NCBI GenBank assembly: GCA_016699615.1
Contig: CP064984.1
Location: forward strand, 1,956,001 to 2,020,000
Length of the DNA: 64,000 nt
Direction: 5' to 3'
Origin: Sphingobacteriales bacterium
GTDB lineage: Bacteria > Bacteroidota > Bacteroidia > Chitinophagales > JADIYW01
Shown: piece by piece, positions 37,619-47,242 of the stretch
How positions within the stretch are numbered: position 1 is the first letter of the stretch
Layout: every line of letters starts with the position of its first letter
The notes under the pieces: model-generated
Seen by the model: the letters and a program-made list of their open reading frames with translations, nothing else
What the model was told of the DNA's origin: nothing
The model's database searches: none
Made by a program: the position numbers and the translations under genes

Positions 37619-38281
37619 TTAATAATTTGAATTTGATATTTTTCCTTGAACAATGTCAACGCCAGAACTTGTGCCAATTCTTGAAACACCTAGGCTAATA
37701 TATTTCATTGCTGTTTCTGCATCTTTTATACCACCACTGGCTTTGATTTTTAAATTATTTCCTGCAATTTCTTTAAATAATAAAATATCTTCGAATGTTG
37801 CGCCACCAGTGCCAAATCCAGTAGATGTTTTAATAAAATCAGCACCAGAGTTTAATACAATTCTAGTTGCAGTTATTTTTTCTTCTCTGGTAAGATAGCA
37901 TGTTTCTATGATTACTTTTAAAGTATGCTCGCCAATAGATTTTTTAATAGTTGTAATTTCATCTTCTACTTCTTGATATAAGTTGCTTTTTAAAAAGCCT
38001 ATATTTAATACCATGTCAATTTCATTAGCACCTGTGTGTATTGCCTGTTCGGCTTCGTATAATTTCGATTTTGCTTGCATTGCACCTAATGGAAATCCTA
38101 CAACAGTTGCAATATTCACATTTGAGTTCGTAAGAATATTCTTACATAAACTAATATAGCATGGATTGATGCATACTGCATAAAAATGATGTTTTATAGC
38201 TTCGAAACATAGTTGTTCTATGTCTTTAGTTGTTGCAGTTGCTTTTAGCAATGTGTGGTCAATATATTTAGCTATGTACAT
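37619..38281 (-). CDS. deoC: Deoxyribose-phosphate aldolase
   Basis: A 220-residue class I aldolase converting 2-deoxyribose 5-phosphate to acetaldehyde and glyceraldehyde 3-phosphate. Schiff-base lysine is Lys151 in DFIKTSTGF, the assisting lysine is Lys180 in KIKASGGI, and Asp89 lies in NEIDMVLNIG. Its start overlaps the end of the HTTM gene by ten bases and deoD follows, so HTTM-deoC-deoD is one transcription unit. Confidence 0.96.
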   Translation of the reverse strand: MYIAKYIDHTLLKATATTKDIEQLCFEAIKHHFYAVCINPCYISLCKNILTNSNVNIATVVGFPLGAMQAKSKLYEAEQAIHTGANEIDMVLNIGFLKSNLYQEVEDEITTIKKSIGEHTLKVIIETCYLTREEKITATRIVLNSGADFIKTSTGFGTGGATFEDILLFKEIAGNNLKIKASGGIKDAETAMKYISLGVSRIGTSSGVDIVQGKISNSNY

Positions 38282-39759
38282 TTTTTCTTTTTTGGAAGGC
38301 TGATATCAAGGTTTTCTATGGCTTTATAAGTGTATAATTCTTTTTCAATCGGATTCATTATTGTTGAGTTTTTAGAAAATTCTGCTCTATATTCAGCTAA
38401 GTAATATCTATGGTAGTCTGATTTAGGAATATTTCTTTTTTCTAATTGTCTGAAGAACCAATATTTTAAAAATACTCTTGAATAGTATATATCCTGTAGT
38501 TTAAACATTCTAGCATAACTTAATAAATATCTTTCCTGCCTTTTGGGAATAAAGGAAACTTTATGTTCAGTTCTTGAAATAATATTGTTTGTAAATAAAT
38601 CATAAAAAAGACCATCGTCTCCTTCGTATTCAATACTTAGCCATCCACATCTTGAAGCAGGATTTGGTGCAAACATCTTCCAATATTGAAATTGAAATGA
38701 ATTTTCTGCAATTTGAGGTACATCTATTTTCTGCAAAAATCTATTGATTGCACTGCTGTTTCTATCATATAGATGATAAGTATTAGAAATGAATAATAAA
38801 TTTTTTTGTACAAAAGTGTACAATACAAAAGCGGTGCAAACTATAAAAATATATTGCGTACTTTTTGAAAATATACGTTCGCTAGATTCTTTTAGTTTTA
38901 TATTTATTTTTTTCCAAAAAGAATTTGGTAGTAATAATAAGGCAACTGCAACACCAGTAATTGAAAAATTTCCTACATCACTAATAAAAAAAATACTAAT
39001 ATGGAAGCCAAGTAAAAATATAATTCCTACATATCTAAGTATGTTATTTTTATAGTTTACAAGAATAAAGATTGGGAACGTGATTTCAAAAAATAAAGTT
39101 GCATAGGTAAGTATGGTATATAAGAATTCATTGTTTGTGAAAAATGATGCAAATTTTCCTGGATACCACATTTCTGATGCTAATATTTTTACGGCATAAC
39201 CTTGTTTCCAAGCATCGCCATATTTTACAATTCCTGTAGAAAAATAGATGAAACAAATTTGAATGATTATTATGAATGAAATTAGCTGATTTACTTTTTT
39301 TCTATTGATGATTTTTTGTAGAGAAAAATAATTGTTCAAAGGTAAAAAACATGACCATGTAAGCATTTGGAAAGTGTATTTGTCGAAGCCATTATTGTAT
39401 CTAGCATAAGCTTGCAATATATTAAAAAAGAAAAATAATAGTAACACAGAAACAATTCTAGTTTGAATTCCTAATGTATATAGAATAGATAAAATAATAC
39501 TTGAAATCATCCAGAAATATGCAAAACTATCATTTTGTATATAGTCAAAAATAGAAAAAGCATCTTTGCCATTCATAGCTTGCATAATTTCTATTGGAAT
39601 TAGTCTGTCTTTGCCCCAAAATTCTATTGTGTAAGGAAATTTTATTATGATTAGTGAATATAAAATACTAATGCCCAAAAATATTCTAAAGATTGAAATA
39701 GAACGTTCGTCCAAATTTAAGTGATCTGTTTTCTTGGATATAGAATGCATGGAAAACAT
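38272..39759 (-). CDS. HTTM-domain membrane protein (gamma-carboxylase-like)
   Basis: A 495-residue protein with about eight or nine membrane helices in residues 20-310 and a soluble C-terminal part. ERSISIFRIFLGISILYSL, FTNNEFLYTILTYATLFFEITFPIFIL and CFIYFSTGIVKYGDAWKQG match the HTTM domain, shared with vitamin K-dependent gamma-carboxylase. Bacterial members have no proven reaction. RCGWLS and FQYWKMFAPNP in the C-terminal part are also typical (the latter is a common motif in this group). It overlaps deoC by ten bases, which is an unexpected partner. Confidence 0.8.
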   Translation of the reverse strand: MFSMHSISKKTDHLNLDERSISIFRIFLGISILYSLIIIKFPYTIEFWGKDRLIPIEIMQAMNGKDAFSIFDYIQNDSFAYFWMISSIILSILYTLGIQTRIVSVLLLFFFFNILQAYARYNNGFDKYTFQMLTWSCFLPLNNYFSLQKIINRKKVNQLISFIIIIQICFIYFSTGIVKYGDAWKQGYAVKILASEMWYPGKFASFFTNNEFLYTILTYATLFFEITFPIFILVNYKNNILRYVGIIFLLGFHISIFFISDVGNFSITGVAVALLLLPNSFWKKINIKLKESSERIFSKSTQYIFIVCTAFVLYTFVQKNLLFISNTYHLYDRNSSAINRFLQKIDVPQIAENSFQFQYWKMFAPNPASRCGWLSIEYEGDDGLFYDLFTNNIISRTEHKVSFIPKRQERYLLSYARMFKLQDIYYSRVFLKYWFFRQLEKRNIPKSDYHRYYLAEYRAEFSKNSTIMNPIEKELYTYKAIENLDISLPKKKKCT

Positions 39760-39830
39760 AAGTTATAATAAAAATACAAAAAATATACTTTAATGCTGTG
39801 TAGTATAAAATTAGTTTCTATTTTTATACT

Positions 39831-41792
39831 ATGATGCAATGGATTAAAGATAAGAAATATTATATATTATTTGCTTGCCTTACATTTGTTTTTTATCAAT
39901 CATCAATTGATAATGAATTTAGCTTAGATGATAAATTTATATTTGCGAATATACCAGCTGAAGGAACATTATTTAAGGATGTGTTTTCAGTATTTGCCAA
40001 GCGTTTTGATATATTAGATTATAGACCAGTTGCAATGTTTACATTTGCATTAGAACAATATTTTTTAGGTAGTATAAATCCTAAAATTTCACATGTAATA
40101 AATATTGTTATTTATATACTATTGTGTTTGTTAATATATTATGTGCTAAAAAAACTTCCAATAAAAAATGCAAACAAGATTGCTATTATAGCAACTATAT
40201 TGTTTATCGTACATCCAGTTCATGCAGGTGTGGTTAATAATCTGAAAAGTAGAGACGGATTATTTAGTATGTTATTTATGTTTTTAGCAATTAATGCATA
40301 CGTTAATTATGAGAATACAAAAGCAAAAAAACACATCATTTTCATAATACTATTCTCACTTATTGGTATTAATGCAAAGAAAGATGCATCGAATATTGTG
40401 TTAATACTACCTATGATGGCATTTGTAATATATAATAGAAGTATTTTTAAATCTGCAATTATTTTAATTGGGATATTTGCAATAGCAGGATTGTCAATGC
40501 TAATTGTTGATACATTAATACCTTATCCAGAATTGGATAAACATACTACTGTTTTATTTACAGAAAACCCATTGCCATATTTACCTTCAATTTGGAATTA
40601 TTTAGGATTGGCAGTTTCTACTTATTTTCAGTATCTAAAATTTATTTTCATACCCAAAGGATATTACTTCTATTTTGGATACAATCAAGTTCCTTTAAGG
40701 TCATTATTTCATTATATTACTTTATTGCAATTAATTATAGTACTTATTCCATTGTTACTTTCAGTATATTATTACAAAAAGAATAAAATGTTTGCATTTG
40801 GTATATTCTTCTTTTACGCTACTTTATTTTATTGTTCCAATTTATATACTGAGGTTCAAGGAATTTTAGCAGATAGATATGTTTTTATCTCAAGTTTAGG
40901 TGCATTTATAGCATTTTCTGTTATATTATTGGAAATATTTAATTTTGAAAAACTAAATGAATGGATTCAAAAACAATTTTGGAAAAAGAGTGATGTAAAA
41001 TATATTATTGCTTCTATTCTAGTGATAATTGTCTTGATGTATTTCCCATTTGTACAACAACGAAATAAAGCATGGCAAAATATACTAACATTGATTGAAA
41101 CAGATATGCCATATCTCACAGAATCATATGAAGCAAATCGTATTGCATCTACAACATATACAAATAGAGCAATGAGTAACACTGATGTCACACAAAGAGA
41201 AAATCAATTTTTAAAAGCATTGCAATATGCCAAACAAGCCAACAAAATATATGATAAAGATATTTACACCAACGAAACTGAAGGAATTGCATATTACGGA
41301 TTAGGTAAAATATCTGAAGCAGAGAAGCAATTTAAAACAATAATCCAACAATTTGATACAAGTGTTGTAAGTTGGGATTTGTTGGGTGATATTACTTTTA
41401 AAAGAAATAATTATGATAGCGCAGCACTTTGCTATGCAAATGTAAATAGATTAGATAAACAAAATGAATCTTTTTATTATAAATATCCAAATGCATTACA
41501 CTTATCAGGGAAAAAAGATAGTGCATATTTATTTATATTAGGATTAAGTAAAAAATATCCATCATGGCATGTGCCTTACGAAAGTGCGGCATATTTATAT
41601 TTTTATAATGAAGGTAACCAGTTAAAAGGTATGCAGTTCATGGTTTTAGCATTCGAAAAAGGACTAAGAAATAAAGAAACCTATTATAGTACTTTGAATA
41701 CATTAGAACAAGGCATGCAAAATCAAGATCCTAATCTGAAAGAAGAATATACAAGCTTATACAAAAAATTAAAGAAAATTGTAATTAATTAA
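39831..41792 (+). CDS. TMTC-like multi-pass membrane protein with TPR tail
   Basis: A 653-residue protein. Residues 1-400 contain about ten membrane helices with GT-C-type landmarks: YQSSIDNEFSLDDKFIF (acidic DD pair in the first loop), YRPVAMF, and HPVHAGVVNNLKSRDGLFSMLFM. Residues about 420-650 are helical repeats (ALQYAKQANKIYDKDIYTNETEGIAYYGLGKISEAEKQF), consistent with TPRs. The family relates to eukaryotic TMTC O-mannosyltransferases; a glycosyltransferase role is inference. The E2 gene starts six bases after its stop. Confidence 0.7.
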   Translation: MMQWIKDKKYYILFACLTFVFYQSSIDNEFSLDDKFIFANIPAEGTLFKDVFSVFAKRFDILDYRPVAMFTFALEQYFLGSINPKISHVINIVIYILLCLLIYYVLKKLPIKNANKIAIIATILFIVHPVHAGVVNNLKSRDGLFSMLFMFLAINAYVNYENTKAKKHIIFIILFSLIGINAKKDASNIVLILPMMAFVIYNRSIFKSAIILIGIFAIAGLSMLIVDTLIPYPELDKHTTVLFTENPLPYLPSIWNYLGLAVSTYFQYLKFIFIPKGYYFYFGYNQVPLRSLFHYITLLQLIIVLIPLLLSVYYYKKNKMFAFGIFFFYATLFYCSNLYTEVQGILADRYVFISSLGAFIAFSVILLEIFNFEKLNEWIQKQFWKKSDVKYIIASILVIIVLMYFPFVQQRNKAWQNILTLIETDMPYLTESYEANRIASTTYTNRAMSNTDVTQRENQFLKALQYAKQANKIYDKDIYTNETEGIAYYGLGKISEAEKQFKTIIQQFDTSVVSWDLLGDITFKRNNYDSAALCYANVNRLDKQNESFYYKYPNALHLSGKKDSAYLFILGLSKKYPSWHVPYESAAYLYFYNEGNQLKGMQFMVLAFEKGLRNKETYYSTLNTLEQGMQNQDPNLKEEYTSLYKKLKKIVIN

Positions 41793-41798
41793 ACTACT

Positions 41799-43160
41799 AT
41801 GGCAGAGTATAAACTATTGATGCCTAAAATGGGTGAAAGCGTAATAGAAGCAACTATTTTATCTTGGAATAAAACAGTTGGAGATAAAGTTTTAGAAAAT
41901 GAACTTGTATTAGAAGTTGCCACAGATAAAGTAGATACAGAAATTCTAAGTAATGTATCAGGTACACTGCAAAAAATATTATTTGAAGAAGGCAGTGTAG
42001 TTGCAGTAGGAGAAGTATTAGCAATTATAGAAACATCAGATACTAATGTTGAAATTCCTATTCAAGTTGAAAAGAAAGAAGTTCTAGAGAATAAAGAAGC
42101 AGAAAAACATATAGAAATATCAATTAAAAATATAAACCAACAAATAGAAACACCCAAAACAGAGAATAAACAACAAGATGTAAATTTTAATTCAAATCAA
42201 TTTTCACCACTAGTACTAAATATTGCAAGAGTAGAAAATATTCAATTAGAAGAATTAAATACAATAAAAGGAACTGGACTAAATGGAAGAATTACAAAAG
42301 AAGACGTTTTAAACTATATTGCACAAAGAAATGTAAAGCAAATCAATAAATCAGAAGAAGAAAAAATTATTCAAATTGAATCAAAAGAAAAAATAAAAAT
42401 AGACGAAAATATAAATAAAGAAATTAAGCAAACTCAACTTAGCAACAATCTAAACGAAGAAATAGTAGAAATGGATAGAATCAGAAAGATAATATCCAAA
42501 AATATGGTAGACTCTAAAAGAATTTCAGCACATGTGTCATCATTTGTTGAATGTGATGTAACAAAAATTGTGAAATGGAGAGAAAAACACAAAGAATCAT
42601 TCAAGAAAAAGTACGGATTCAATTTAACCTATCTTCCAGTTTTTGTAGAAGCAATTGCACAGTGCATCAAAGAATTTCCAAATATAAATGTATCAATAAA
42701 AGAAGATAAAATAATATACAAAAAGGATATAAACATAGGAATTGCAACAGCACTTCCAAATGGAAACCTAATAGTACCAGTAATTAAAAATGCAGATAGA
42801 AAAAATATATTAGGCTTAGCATCAGAAATAAATACATTAGCACAAAAAGCAAGAAACAACCAACTAACATCAGATGATATAAGCGATGGTACATATACAG
42901 TATCCAATATCGGAACATTCGGAAACATTCTAGGCACACCAATAATATTACAACCACAAGTAGCTATCATGGCATTAGGAATAGCTACAAAAAAGCCAGT
43001 TGTAGTAGAAATTGAAGGTGAAGATGTTATTGCAGTCAGACACATGATGTATCTTTCACACACATACGACCATAGAATTGTAGATGGAATGCTAGGAGGT
43101 ATGTTTGTGAAAAAAGTAGCAGATGTATTGCAAAATTTCGATATAACTCAAGATATATAA
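41799..43160 (+). CDS. 2-oxoacid dehydrogenase E2 acyltransferase
   Basis: A 453-residue dihydrolipoyl acyltransferase. The lipoyl domain has the attachment Lys44 in EVATDKVDTEIL; a linker rich in Lys/Glu/Gln leads to the E1/E3-binding domain (FSPLVLNIARVENIQLEELNTIKGTGLNGRITKEDVLNYI, about 130-170) and the catalytic domain with HTYDHRIVDG (His425, Asp429). It forms the core of a pyruvate, 2-oxoglutarate or branched-chain dehydrogenase; the sequence fits the branched-chain type best, but E1 and E3 genes are not here, so the substrate stays open. Confidence 0.88.
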   Translation: MAEYKLLMPKMGESVIEATILSWNKTVGDKVLENELVLEVATDKVDTEILSNVSGTLQKILFEEGSVVAVGEVLAIIETSDTNVEIPIQVEKKEVLENKEAEKHIEISIKNINQQIETPKTENKQQDVNFNSNQFSPLVLNIARVENIQLEELNTIKGTGLNGRITKEDVLNYIAQRNVKQINKSEEEKIIQIESKEKIKIDENINKEIKQTQLSNNLNEEIVEMDRIRKIISKNMVDSKRISAHVSSFVECDVTKIVKWREKHKESFKKKYGFNLTYLPVFVEAIAQCIKEFPNINVSIKEDKIIYKKDINIGIATALPNGNLIVPVIKNADRKNILGLASEINTLAQKARNNQLTSDDISDGTYTVSNIGTFGNILGTPIILQPQVAIMALGIATKKPVVVEIEGEDVIAVRHMMYLSHTYDHRIVDGMLGGMFVKKVADVLQNFDITQDI

Positions 43161-43194
43161 TGCTTTATGTATTTGAAAAATAGATAAAGCATTT
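43161..43194 (+). terminator. Probable terminator hairpin after the E2 gene
   Basis: TGCTTTAT-G-TATTT and AAATA-G-ATAAAGCA form a long stem with one G/G mismatch and a GAA loop, starting one base after the E2 stop. The following T-run is short (ATTTGGGTTT). Confidence 0.55.
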
Positions 43195-43307
43195 GGGTTT
43201 AACCAAAAATGAGAACTTATTTTAGCACGAATAAGGCACTTTTGTTTTAAATAATTATAAACATAAAAATTTTTCCACAAAAAGAGAAAAAAATTAATTT
43301 TTATTAC

Positions 43308-43315
43308 TATATTTG
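43308..43315 (+). promoter_or_regulatory. Putative -7 box (TATATTTG) of the tRNA-tuf transcription unit
   Basis: Exact TAnnTTTG match 51 bases before the first tRNA, in a 205-base gap with no gene. It is well placed for the tRNA cluster and perhaps tuf and beyond. Confidence 0.6.
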
Positions 43316-43365
43316 CACTCCGAAAATCTGATTCAGATTTCGTAGTTCTTTCAAGTCGAAAAATT

Positions 43366-43439
43366 GCCAGTGTAGCTCAGTTGGCCAGAGCAGCTGATTT
43401 GTAATCAGCGGGTCGGGGGTTCGAATCCCTCCACTGGCT
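43366..43439 (+). tRNA. tRNA-Thr (anticodon TGT)
   Basis: Acceptor stem GCCAGTG/CACTGGC, D-loop with AGCTCAGTTGG, anticodon stem-loop CTGATTTGTAATCAG with anticodon TGT, and T-arm GGGGGTTCGAATCCCT. CCA is not encoded. First of four tRNAs upstream of tuf. Confidence 0.96.
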
Positions 43440-43487
43440 CTAAATTAAGAAGTTTGAAGCATTTATGCCCATGTTCTTAATAGAGTT

Positions 43488-43569
43488 GGGCAGTTACCAG
43501 AGTGGCCAAATGGGGCAGACTGTAAATCTGCTGGTTTTACCTTCGGTGGTTCGAATCCATCACTGCCCA
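43488..43569 (+). tRNA. tRNA-Tyr (anticodon GTA)
   Basis: Acceptor GGGCAGT/ACTGCCC, anticodon loop ACTGTAAAT with anticodon GTA, and a long variable arm (CTGGTTTTACCTTCGG), which makes it a class II tRNA of 82 bases. CCA is not encoded. Confidence 0.96.
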
Positions 43570-43634
43570 CAAAATAGTTCTTTGATTGTATATTATTATC
43601 TAATGATTGTAATATACATGTAACTAAAATTATT

Positions 43635-43707
43635 GCGGAAGTAGCTCAGTTGGTAGAGCATCAGCCTTCCAAGCTGAGGGTCGCGGGTTCGAGTCTCGTC
43701 TTCCGCT
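43635..43707 (+). tRNA. tRNA-Gly (anticodon TCC)
   Basis: Acceptor GCGGAAG/CTTCCGC, anticodon stem TCAGC/GCTGA with loop CTTCCAA (anticodon TCC), and T-arm GCGGGTTCGAGTCTCGT. CCA is not encoded. Confidence 0.96.
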
Positions 43708-43749
43708 CTAACTAAAGCTGGTGTAGGCACTTAATCCTAACCATTTCTT

Positions 43750-43821
<72 letters not shown>

Positions 43822-43883
43822 CAAGACAACAAAACATAAAATATTTTAATTTTTTATAAAACTATTTTTAAATTTAATACAAT

Positions 43884-45071
43884 ATGGCAAAAGAAAAATT
43901 CGTAAAAGATAAACCACACGTAAACGTAGGTACTATTGGTCACGTTGACCACGGTAAAACTACTTTAACGGCTGCTATCACAAGTGTGTTAGCATCAAAA
44001 GGTTTTGCAGAAAAAAAAGATTATGACTCTATCGACGCTGCTCCAGAAGAGAAAGAGCGTGGTATCACTATCAATACTGCACACGTAGAATATCAAACTA
44101 CAAACAGACACTACGCACACGTTGACTGTCCAGGTCACGCTGACTACGTAAAAAACATGGTTACTGGTGCTGCTCAAATGGACGGTGCTATTTTAGTATG
44201 TGCTGCAACTGATGGCCCAATGCCTCAAACTCGTGAGCACATCTTATTAGCAGGTCAGGTAGGTGTTCCTAAAATGGTAGTATTCTTAAATAAAGTAGAC
44301 TTAGTTGATGATCCAGAATTATTAGAACTAGTTGAAATGGAAGTTAGAGACTTATTATCTTTCTATAAATTTGATGGTGACAATACGCCAATCATTAAAG
44401 GTTCTGCTTTAAAAGCATTACAAGGTGAAGACGAAGGTGTTAAAGCTATCGAAGAATTAATGGAAGCAGTAGATACTTGGATTCCATTACCTCCTCGTCC
44501 AGTTGATCAACCATTCTTATTACCAGTTGAAGACGTATTCTCAATCACAGGTCGTGGTACAGTTGCAACAGGTAGAATTGAAAGAGGTATCGTTAAAGTT
44601 GGTGAATCAGTAGAAATAGTTGGTCTTCAAGAAAAATCAATGACATCTACAGTTACTGGTGTTGAAATGTTCCGTAAATTATTAGATTCAGGTGAAGCTG
44701 GTGATAACGTAGGTTTATTATTAAGAGGTATCGATAAAACAGATATCAAAAGAGGACAAGTAATCTGTAAACCAGGTTCAATTACACCACACACTGAGTT
44801 CAAAGCAGAAGTTTACGTATTAAGCAAAGAAGAAGGTGGTCGTCACACTCCATTCTTTAACAAATATCGTCCACAATTCTATATGAGAACAACAGACGTT
44901 ACTGGTGAAGTTTCATTACCAGAAGGTGTTGAAATGGTTATGCCAGGTGATAACGTAACAATTACAGTAAAATTAATCTATCCAGTAGCAATTGAAAAAG
45001 GTTTGAAATTCGCTATCCGTGAAGGTGGTAGAACTGTAGGTGCGGGTCAAGTAACAGAAATTATTAAATAA
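43884..45071 (+). CDS. tuf: Translation elongation factor Tu
   Basis: A 395-residue GTPase that delivers aminoacyl-tRNA to the ribosome. The G1 loop GHVDHGKT (about 18-25), the switch region [14 protein letters not shown] (G3) and NKVD (G4) are intact, followed by beta-barrel domains 2 and 3 ([20 protein letters not shown]). Codon use is visibly richer in GGT, GTA and CGT than its neighbours, as expected for a highly expressed gene. It lies between the four-tRNA cluster and tRNA-Trp, the usual Bacteroidota order. Confidence 0.99.
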   Translation: MAKEKFVKDKPHVNVGTIGHVDHGKTTLTAAITSVLASKGFAEKKDYDSIDAAPEEKERGITINTAHVEYQTTNRHYAHVDCPGHADYVKNMVTGAAQMDGAILVCAATDGPMPQTREHILLAGQVGVPKMVVFLNKVDLVDDPELLELVEMEVRDLLSFYKFDGDNTPIIKGSALKALQGEDEGVKAIEELMEAVDTWIPLPPRPVDQPFLLPVEDVFSITGRGTVATGRIERGIVKVGESVEIVGLQEKSMTSTVTGVEMFRKLLDSGEAGDNVGLLLRGIDKTDIKRGQVICKPGSITPHTEFKAEVYVLSKEEGGRHTPFFNKYRPQFYMRTTDVTGEVSLPEGVEMVMPGDNVTITVKLIYPVAIEKGLKFAIREGGRTVGAGQVTEIIK

Positions 45072-45089
45072 TTATATAACCGTCATTAG

Positions 45090-45119
45090 TCATTAGTCAT
45101 TAGAGCTAATGACTAATGA
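45090..45119 (+). other. 13-bp hairpin between tuf and tRNA-Trp
   Basis: TCATTAGTCATTA and TAATGACTAATGA pair perfectly around a GAGC loop. The left side is part of three tandem TCATTAG heptamers (45083-45103). No strong T-run follows (TTTAATAG), so it may be an RNA-processing site or a partial attenuator rather than a full terminator. Confidence 0.6.
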
Positions 45120-45127
45120 TTTAATAG

Positions 45128-45198
45128 ACGGGCATAGTTCAATGGTAGAATAGCGGTCTCCAAAACCGTTGATCAGGGTTCGAATCCTTGTGCCCGTG
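45128..45198 (+). tRNA. tRNA-Trp (anticodon CCA)
   Basis: Acceptor ACGGGCA/TGCCCGT, anticodon stem GCGGT/ACCGT with loop CTCCAAA (anticodon CCA), T-arm CAGGGTTCGAATCCTTG. It sits between tuf and secE, as in many Bacteroidota and in E. coli. Confidence 0.96.
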
Positions 45199-45217
45199 CA
45201 AATAAAATGAATGAAAT

Positions 45218-45415
45218 ATGGACAAGCTAATAACATTTATCAAAGCATCTTATGATGAACTTTTAAATAAAGTTACTTGGCCAACTTGGAAAGAGTTGCA
45301 GGCTAATGCTATAATCGTTATTATTGCATCTTTCCTCATTGCGTTTTTAGTATTAGTAATGGATAAAGCTTCAATGTTTGCATTAAGTAATGTAATATAT
45401 AATATTTTAGGCTAA
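45218..45415 (+). CDS. secE: Preprotein translocase subunit SecE
   Basis: A 65-residue single-spanning protein: amphipathic helix with ELLNKVTWPTWKELQANA (the conserved W-P-T-W-K-E motif), then one membrane helix (about 30-52). SecE clamps SecY in the general secretion channel. It lies 19 bases after tRNA-Trp and 20 before nusG, the standard order. Confidence 0.95.
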   Translation: MDKLITFIKASYDELLNKVTWPTWKELQANAIIVIIASFLIAFLVLVMDKASMFALSNVIYNILG

Positions 45416-45435
45416 AAACACTTAATCATAATAAA

Positions 45436-45984
45436 ATGATAGCAGAAGACAAGAATTGGTACGTATTAAGAGTAATTAGCGGAAAAGAAAAAATGCTCCG
45501 TGAATATATAGAGAAAGAAGTAAAAATCTCTAAATGGGATCATATTATTACTCAAATAGTAGTGCCAACTGAAAAAGTGTATAAGCTAAAAGGTGGAAAA
45601 AAAGTAATTCATGAAAAAAACTTTTTCCCAGGTTATATTATGATCGAAGCAGACACTAAAAAATTTAATGGAGATATCGTTCAACATATTCAAAATATGA
45701 CAAACGTTATTTCATTTATTGAAAGAAATAAACCAATTCCACTTAAAAAAGCAGAAGTTAATAGAATCTTAGGAAAAGTAGATGAGTTAGAAGAAGCTGG
45801 TGGAACAACAAATGAACCATTCTTAGTAGGTGAGTCTGTTAAGGTAATAGATGGTCCATTTAATGATTTTACAGGAACTGTAGAAGAAGTAATAGAAGAT
45901 AAAAAGAAACTTCGTGTTACAGTAAAAATATTTGGAAGAAAAACTCCAGTGGAGTTGAATTTTATGCAAGTAGAAAAAATATAA
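45436..45984 (+). CDS. nusG: Transcription termination/antitermination factor NusG
   Basis: A 182-residue protein with the NGN domain ([33 protein letters not shown]) and a C-terminal KOW domain ([22 protein letters not shown]). It binds RNA polymerase and couples it to Rho or the ribosome. Spacing to rplK is four bases. Confidence 0.96.
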   Translation: MIAEDKNWYVLRVISGKEKMLREYIEKEVKISKWDHIITQIVVPTEKVYKLKGGKKVIHEKNFFPGYIMIEADTKKFNGDIVQHIQNMTNVISFIERNKPIPLKKAEVNRILGKVDELEEAGGTTNEPFLVGESVKVIDGPFNDFTGTVEEVIEDKKKLRVTVKIFGRKTPVELNFMQVEKI

Positions 45985-45988
45985 TAAA

Positions 45989-46432
45989 ATGGCAAAAGAA
46001 ATAGAAACTTTTATAAAGTTACAAGTTAAAGGTGGTCAAGCTAATCCAGCACCTCCAATTGGTCCTGCTTTAGGTTCAAAAGGTGTAAACATCATGGAGT
46101 TCTGCAAACAATTTAATGCAGCTACACAAGATAAACAAGGGAAAATTCTTCCAGTAGTAATTACTGTGTTTAAAGATAAATCTTTTACTTTCGTAATCAA
46201 AACACCTCCTGCTTCCGCATTATTACTAGAAGCAAGCAAAGCCAAAGCTGGTTCTGCTCAGCCACACGGTAATAAAATAGGAGCTGTTTCATGGGATCAA
46301 GTAAAAGAAATTGCAACGCTGAAAATGCCAGATTTAAATTGCTTTACTGTAGAGTCAGCAATGAAAATGGTAGCAGGTACTGCAAGAAGTATGGGTATTA
46401 CCGTGAATGGTGATGCACCATGGAAAGCATAA
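45989..46432 (+). CDS. rplK: 50S ribosomal protein L11
   Basis: A 147-residue protein. N-terminal domain [31 protein letters not shown] with the proline-rich turn that contacts 23S rRNA and translation factors; C-terminal rRNA-binding domain with KTPPASALL. An 88-base gap with a weak hairpin (46473-46491) separates it from rplA. Confidence 0.98.
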   Translation: MAKEIETFIKLQVKGGQANPAPPIGPALGSKGVNIMEFCKQFNAATQDKQGKILPVVITVFKDKSFTFVIKTPPASALLLEASKAKAGSAQPHGNKIGAVSWDQVKEIATLKMPDLNCFTVESAMKMVAGTARSMGITVNGDAPWKA

Positions 46433-46520
46433 TTCGTTTGTTTTTGTTACGCATACGAAAAATGCAGAGAGAGTTTTGTGAAATTCAAAACGATATTATC
46501 TCACTAAAAATTAATTAAAA

Positions 46521-47216
46521 ATGAAAGTATCAAAAAAAAGAAAAGCAGTAGACGAAAAATTTGACAAAGACAAAGTCTATTCTTTGGAAGAAGCAACTAA
46601 TGTAATCAAATCACTGAACACGACAAAATTTAATTCTTCTGTCGATGTACACATTAGATTAGGTGTAGATCCAAGAAAACCAGATCAAGCATTAAGAGGC
46701 ACAGTAAGCCTTCCACATGGAACAGGAAAATCTAAAACAGTATTAGTTTTATGCCCAGCTGAGAAAGAAAATGAAGCTAAGGAAGCAGGCGCAGACTATG
46801 TTGGATTAGATGAATATCTTGATAAAATAAATGGTGGATGGACTGATGTTGATGTTATTATTTCAACACCAAGTGTTATGCCAAAACTAGGTAGATTAGG
46901 TAAAATACTTGGACCAAGAAACTTGATGCCAAATCCAAAATCAGGTACTGTAACAGAAAATGTAGGTGACGCAGTAAGAGAAGTGAAAAAAGGTAAAATT
47001 GCATTCAAAATTGATAAATTTGGTATTATTCATACATCTATAGGTAGAATATCTTTCGATCCTACTCAGATTTCTGATAATGCTAAAGAGATGATTGGAA
47101 CAATTTCAAAAATGAAACCATCTTCAGCTAAAGGTATTTACTTCAAAAGTATATATTTAGCTACTACCATGAGTCCTGCACTACAAATTGATGTGAAAAG
47201 TATTCCTGGAATTTAA
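46521..47216 (+). CDS. rplA: 50S ribosomal protein L1
   Basis: A 231-residue two-domain protein of the L1 stalk, with KFNSSVDVHIRLGVDPRKPDQALRGTV, LPHGTGK, LGRLGKILGPRNLMPNPKSGTVT as family landmarks. L1 often represses its own operon by binding the mRNA leader; no convincing copy of the binding site was identified. Confidence 0.98.
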   Translation: MKVSKKRKAVDEKFDKDKVYSLEEATNVIKSLNTTKFNSSVDVHIRLGVDPRKPDQALRGTVSLPHGTGKSKTVLVLCPAEKENEAKEAGADYVGLDEYLDKINGGWTDVDVIISTPSVMPKLGRLGKILGPRNLMPNPKSGTVTENVGDAVREVKKGKIAFKIDKFGIIHTSIGRISFDPTQISDNAKEMIGTISKMKPSSAKGIYFKSIYLATTMSPALQIDVKSIPGI

Positions 47217-47242
47217 TTTTAACAGCTAAATTTATAAAAAGT

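Noticed and set aside
43161..43365. A possible small gene between the E2 gene and the tRNAs
   Set aside because: No frame of useful length; the space is explained by a terminator hairpin and a promoter box.
46433..46520. L1 autoregulatory site in the rplK-rplA spacer
   Set aside because: A weak hairpin (GTTTTG/CAAAAC) is present, but it does not resemble the L1 target on rRNA closely enough to call.
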